Positions 6,943 through 9,539 of a stretch of 9,539 bases of DNA are shown piece by piece (the first letter of the stretch is position 1; each line of letters starts with the position of its first letter). The notes under the pieces were generated by a model, which was given only the letters and a program-made list of their open reading frames with translations, did no database searches and had not been told where the DNA came from. The stretch covers positions 1 to 9,539 of the forward strand of contig JABUSD010000104.1 in assembly GCA_021442845.1 (NCBI GenBank), given 5' to 3'. The position numbers and the translations under genes were made by a program. The DNA is from Holdemanella sp. (GTDB lineage Bacteria; Bacillota_I; Bacilli_A; Erysipelotrichales; Erysipelotrichaceae).

Positions 6943-6957
6943 ATGAAAATATTTCAT
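6943..6957. promoter_or_regulatory. Inverted repeat at the gltA start site, candidate operator
   Basis: ATGAAA-ATA-TTTCAT is a dyad with six-base arms. It covers the predicted gltA transcription start (near 6951), downstream of its -10 and just before the ribosome site. The half-site TTTCAT recurs at 6974-6979 and 6979-6984. This suits a repressor site, but no regulator gene is visible nearby. Confidence 0.4.
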
Positions 6958-6966
6958 ATTATATCA
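6958..6966 (-). promoter_or_regulatory. Extended -10 promoter of gltA-icd
   Basis: On the minus strand TGATATAAT (6966-6958) is a full extended -10. No convincing -35 lies 17 bp upstream (TGATGA). Predicted start near 6951 gives a short leader of about 22 nt with AAAGGAGGG. Confidence 0.7.
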
Positions 6967-6993
6967 TAGTTTCTTTCATTTCATCATCTTATT

Positions 6994-7002
6994 TGATATA
7001 AT
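6994..7002 (+). promoter_or_regulatory. Extended -10 promoter of acn
   Basis: TGATATAAT on the plus strand is identical to the gltA element on the other strand. The -35 is poor (TTTCAT, 6974-6979). Initiation is expected near 7009, giving a leader of about 23 nt before the ATG at 7032. Confidence 0.7.
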
Positions 7003-7031
7003 TGTACATATTTTTATGGAAGGTAAAGAAT

Positions 7032-8948
7032 ATGGAAAATTTAACTCGTAAAATTATCCGTTCACACTTAGTCAAAGGAGAAATGAAAGCCGGTTCTCCT
7101 ATTGAAATTGTGATGGATCAGACATTAACACAGGATGCAACGGGTACAATGGCCTATATGCAGTTAGAAGCAATGGGCGTTGACCAGGTAAAGACAGAAA
7201 AATCAATCAGTTATATTGACCACAATACATTACAGAGTGGATATATGAATGCCGATGACCACGCCTATCTGCAATCGGTTGCTTCAAAACATGGAATCTA
7301 TTTCTCAAAGCCAGGAAATGGAATCTGCCACCAGGTTCATCTGGAACGCTTTGCGAAGCCAGGAAAGACTTTGATTGGTTCGGATTCCCATACACCTACA
7401 TCAAGTGCTATGGGTATGATTGCCATTGGAGCCGGAGGATTGGATGTAGCTAAAGCTATGGCAGGCATTCCATATCGTCTTGTTATGCCAGAAGTTGTCA
7501 ATGTAAAATTGACAGGAAAGCTGCAGCATGGTGTATCCGCAAAGGATATCATCTTAGAAGTACTTCGCATCTTTACGGTAAAGGGTGGGGTATCCAAGGT
7601 ATTTGAATATACTGGAGAAGGATTAAAGAATCTTACGATCTATCAGCGTGCTACAATCACAAATATGGGGGCTGAATTAGGGGCAACTACTTCGATTTTC
7701 CCAGCCGATGAAGTCACAAAGGAATTCTTAAAGAGCCAGGATCGTGAAGAGGATTATGTAGAATTCAAACCAGATGAAGGATGTACATATGATTATGCGG
7801 TTGAAATTGATCTATCTACATTAAAGCCAATGGCTGCCTGTCCAAATTCACCGGATGCGGTTGAATATATTGAAAATCTAGCCGGTAAGAAAGTGGATCA
7901 GGTTGCGATTGGTTCATGTACAAACTCAGGGTATGAAGATTTAATGAAAGCCGCTAAGATTTTAGAAGGAAAGACAATTGCACCACATGTAAGCCTGGTT
8001 GTTTCACCAGGATCAAGACAGGTTATGATGAAATTGGTAAAGAATGGTGCATTGGCAACCTTTATTCAGGCAGGGGCTCGTATTCTTGAATGTACATGTG
8101 GACCATGTATTGGAATGGGACAATCACCAAAAAGCGATGGTGTTTCGTTAAGAACATTTAACCGTAACTTCTATGGACGTTCTGGAACATTGAGTGCCGG
8201 TGTCTATCTGGTATCTCCAGAAACAGCCGCAGCCAGTGCAATTGCCGGTGTGTTCTGTGATCCAACAACAATCGCTTATGAAGATACATTTGAAGCTCCA
8301 ATGCATTATGTAGATGATTCTATGATTCTTGCGCCAAGTACAAATCCAGAAGAAGTGGAAATCATCCGTGGACCAAATATCAAACCACTTCCACAGAATG
8401 ATGCGATGAGCGATACAATTGATAAAAAAGTTGTGATCAAACTGGAAGACAATATCACAACGGATCACATTGCCCCAGCCGGTGCAAAAGTATTGCCGTA
8501 TCGTTCCAACATTGAAAAGCTTTCTACTTTTGTATTCGAAAACAATATTGAGCATTTTGATGAAATCTGCAAGGCAAATAACGGTGGTATCATCGTCGCT
8601 GGTGAAAACTATGGACAGGGATCATCTAGAGAACATGCAGCTCTTGCCCCAATGTATCTTGGTATAAAAGCAGTCATCGCCAAAAGCTTTGCCCGTATTC
8701 ATAAGGCAAATCTTGTGAATTTTGGAATTATTCCTTGCGAATTTGAAAATAAGGAAGATTATGACAAGATTGATTTCATGGATGATCTAGTAATTGAAAA
8801 TACATACAATCTATCCAATGATCCCGTTCTGACTGTCTTCAATAAGACAAAGAATATCACATTTAAAGTCATCACAACATTATCAGCGGAAGATGTTGAA
8901 ATTTTAAAAGCTGGTGGCGCTTTAAATTTCATCCGTAATCAACAATAA
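7032..8948 (+). CDS. acn: Aconitate hydratase (short single-chain type)
   Basis: This 638-residue enzyme interconverts citrate and isocitrate through a [4Fe-4S] cluster. Domain order is the usual alpha/beta core followed by a C-terminal swivel domain. Visible motifs include GSDSHT (116-121), GAGGLDVAKAMAG (133-145), IGSCTNS (293-299) with cluster Cys296, CTCGPCIGMG (354-363) with cluster Cys356 and Cys359, NRNFYGRSG (377-385), TTDHIAPAG (476-484) and GENYGQGSSREHAAL (524-538). The length matches the shorter putative aconitase type found in Clostridia and Aquifex rather than the roughly 900-residue AcnA. The ATG at 7032 is chosen because GGAAGG lies eight bases before it; an in-frame TTG at 7002 lies in the promoter. 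It is divergent from gltA-icd and completes the path to 2-oxoglutarate. A homoaconitase or isopropylmalate role is unlikely given this context. Confidence 0.96.
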   Translation: MENLTRKIIRSHLVKGEMKAGSPIEIVMDQTLTQDATGTMAYMQLEAMGVDQVKTEKSISYIDHNTLQSGYMNADDHAYLQSVASKHGIYFSKPGNGICHQVHLERFAKPGKTLIGSDSHTPTSSAMGMIAIGAGGLDVAKAMAGIPYRLVMPEVVNVKLTGKLQHGVSAKDIILEVLRIFTVKGGVSKVFEYTGEGLKNLTIYQRATITNMGAELGATTSIFPADEVTKEFLKSQDREEDYVEFKPDEGCTYDYAVEIDLSTLKPMAACPNSPDAVEYIENLAGKKVDQVAIGSCTNSGYEDLMKAAKILEGKTIAPHVSLVVSPGSRQVMMKLVKNGALATFIQAGARILECTCGPCIGMGQSPKSDGVSLRTFNRNFYGRSGTLSAGVYLVSPETAAASAIAGVFCDPTTIAYEDTFEAPMHYVDDSMILAPSTNPEEVEIIRGPNIKPLPQNDAMSDTIDKKVVIKLEDNITTDHIAPAGAKVLPYRSNIEKLSTFVFENNIEHFDEICKANNGGIIVAGENYGQGSSREHAALAPMYLGIKAVIAKSFARIHKANLVNFGIIPCEFENKEDYDKIDFMDDLVIENTYNLSNDPVLTVFNKTKNITFKVITTLSAEDVEILKAGGALNFIRNQQ

Positions 8949-8952
8949 ATAA

Positions 8953-8977
8953 GCTGGCTAGAAAAAATCTAGCCAGC
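8953..8977. terminator. Bidirectional terminator overlapping the end of the phosphoesterase gene
   Basis: GCTGGCTAGA (8953-8962) and TCTAGCCAGC (8968-8977) form a perfect 10-bp stem with an AAAAA loop. On the plus strand it is followed by CTTTCTTTTCC, ending acn. On the minus strand it is followed by TTATTTATT. Its arms also encode the last residues and stop of the convergent gene. Confidence 0.88.
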
Positions 8978-9539
8978 CTTTCTTTTCCTTGATTTCACAA
9001 TATTCCAATACCCAGTCGATTGTTAGTATGGATTTTCTATCTTTAAAGGAAATGAATAATCGATCACCATCCTGTTTGAATACTTTTCCTTTTCCTCTTG
9101 TAGGATGGATGACAATGCTTCCAACATAATCTTTGGTTGCAGAATTCGGTACATAAAGTTCCTTTTTATATGGATCGATGATAATTCTTTCCACGGTAAG
9201 CTTTTTGTTCTCATCGATGTGGATGGTACAGAATTCACCAAGACCCCATCGCATGTCATTGTCTCTTGGCTTTGAAAAAGAACCTGGATTGATGACAATC
9301 TTTTCATAGGAGGTATCATCAAATAGAAAGACATGGCTATGTCCTCTTAAGATGATATCAATATCTTCATCAAAAGTGCGATAGGTCATGCGATCACCAT
9401 GCATCACCAAAAATTTATAGCCAGCGAATTCAAAATATTCCTTGTCTTCCAATTCATAGTTATAATCCATATTGCCTCTGACACAGATCCATCCATCTTT
9501 TTTAAGGGTACGGATTTCACTTTCATCATGGCCCTGCCC
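8958..9539 (-). CDS. YfcE/MJ0936-type metallophosphoesterase with C-terminal SH3/Tudor-like segment (5' partial)
   Basis: The frame is open to the window edge, so the N-terminus with the first metal motif is missing; 193 residues are visible. An ATG at 9470 is internal, because the 23 codons before it already carry the family motif VRGN. Metal-binding motifs are GN (22-23), HGD (47-49; the first His is the conserved ligand, and the usual second His is Asp) and GHSH (66-69), with NPGS (84-87) typical of the family. Such enzymes hydrolyse phosphodiesters or phosphomonoesters in the cytosol using two metals, usually Mn. After the normal end near residue 123 come about 70 extra residues. Of these 138-183 (YVGSIVIHPTRGKGKV...) resemble the short beta-barrel seen at the end of UvrD-like helicases or in CarD-like proteins. 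That resemblance is by eye only. It is convergent with acn. Confidence 0.85.
   Translation of the reverse strand, partial: GQGHDESEIRTLKKDGWICVRGNMDYNYELEDKEYFEFAGYKFLVMHGDRMTYRTFDEDIDIILRGHSHVFLFDDTSYEKIVINPGSFSKPRDNDMRWGLGEFCTIHIDENKKLTVERIIIDPYKKELYVPNSATKDYVGSIVIHPTRGKGKVFKQDGDRLFISFKDRKSILTIDWVLEYCEIKEKKGWLDFF

Noticed and set aside
6973..6984. Short TTTCAT repeats as the start of a larger repeat array
   Set aside because: Only a few copies exist within the control region; there is no CRISPR-like or tandem array.
7002..7031. TTG at 7002 as the acn start
   Set aside because: It overlaps the -10 element, so it would precede the transcript start; the ATG at 7032 has a well-spaced GGAAGG.
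9023..9470. ATG at 9470 as the true start of the phosphoesterase, and the overlapping 103-residue frame at 9023-9334
   Set aside because: The frame before 9470 is open and carries the family GN motif, so the gene begins beyond the window; the second frame is a shadow.

Overview
The window comes from a low-GC Gram-positive (Firmicutes) chromosome, and the gene complement fits a fermentative gut-type Erysipelotrichia or related Clostridia-like lineage. The lineage is an inference from protein style: PTS and lactate dehydrogenase domains, a clostridial-type isocitrate dehydrogenase and aconitase, AzlCD, GGAGG ribosome binding sites and TATAAT promoters. It was not confirmed by any search. No tRNA, rRNA, CRISPR array or mobile element was seen.

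Left part (1-1898, minus strand). A 3'-truncated gene encodes an HPr phosphocarrier domain fused in one frame to an LdhA-type D-lactate dehydrogenase. It has its own promoter. Upstream is a membrane-anchored HtrA serine protease with one PDZ domain and its own terminator.

Middle part (1980-4420, plus strand). A promoter leads to a very basic 63-residue ORF overlapping an acidic 278-residue protein; I recognise neither. A terminator follows. Next comes the branched-chain amino acid exporter pair azlC/azlD, where azlC may be translated from a leaderless mRNA. After that a small 83-residue cysteine-containing protein has its own promoter and ends at a terminator shared with the convergent gene.

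Right part (4423-8948) holds the oxidative arm of the citric acid cycle. Citrate synthase and NADP-isocitrate dehydrogenase form an overlapping minus-strand operon. Aconitase is transcribed divergently from a 103-bp intergenic region carrying two back-to-back extended -10 promoters. Together these convert oxaloacetate and acetyl-CoA to 2-oxoglutarate and NADPH, which in a fermenter mainly serves glutamate synthesis. A convergent minus-strand gene at the right edge (8958-9539, 5' end missing) is a YfcE/MJ0936-type metallophosphoesterase with an extra C-terminal SH3/Tudor-like segment.

The most unusual item is the HPr-D-lactate dehydrogenase fusion, which would physically join the sugar-uptake phosphorelay to a fermentation end-step enzyme.
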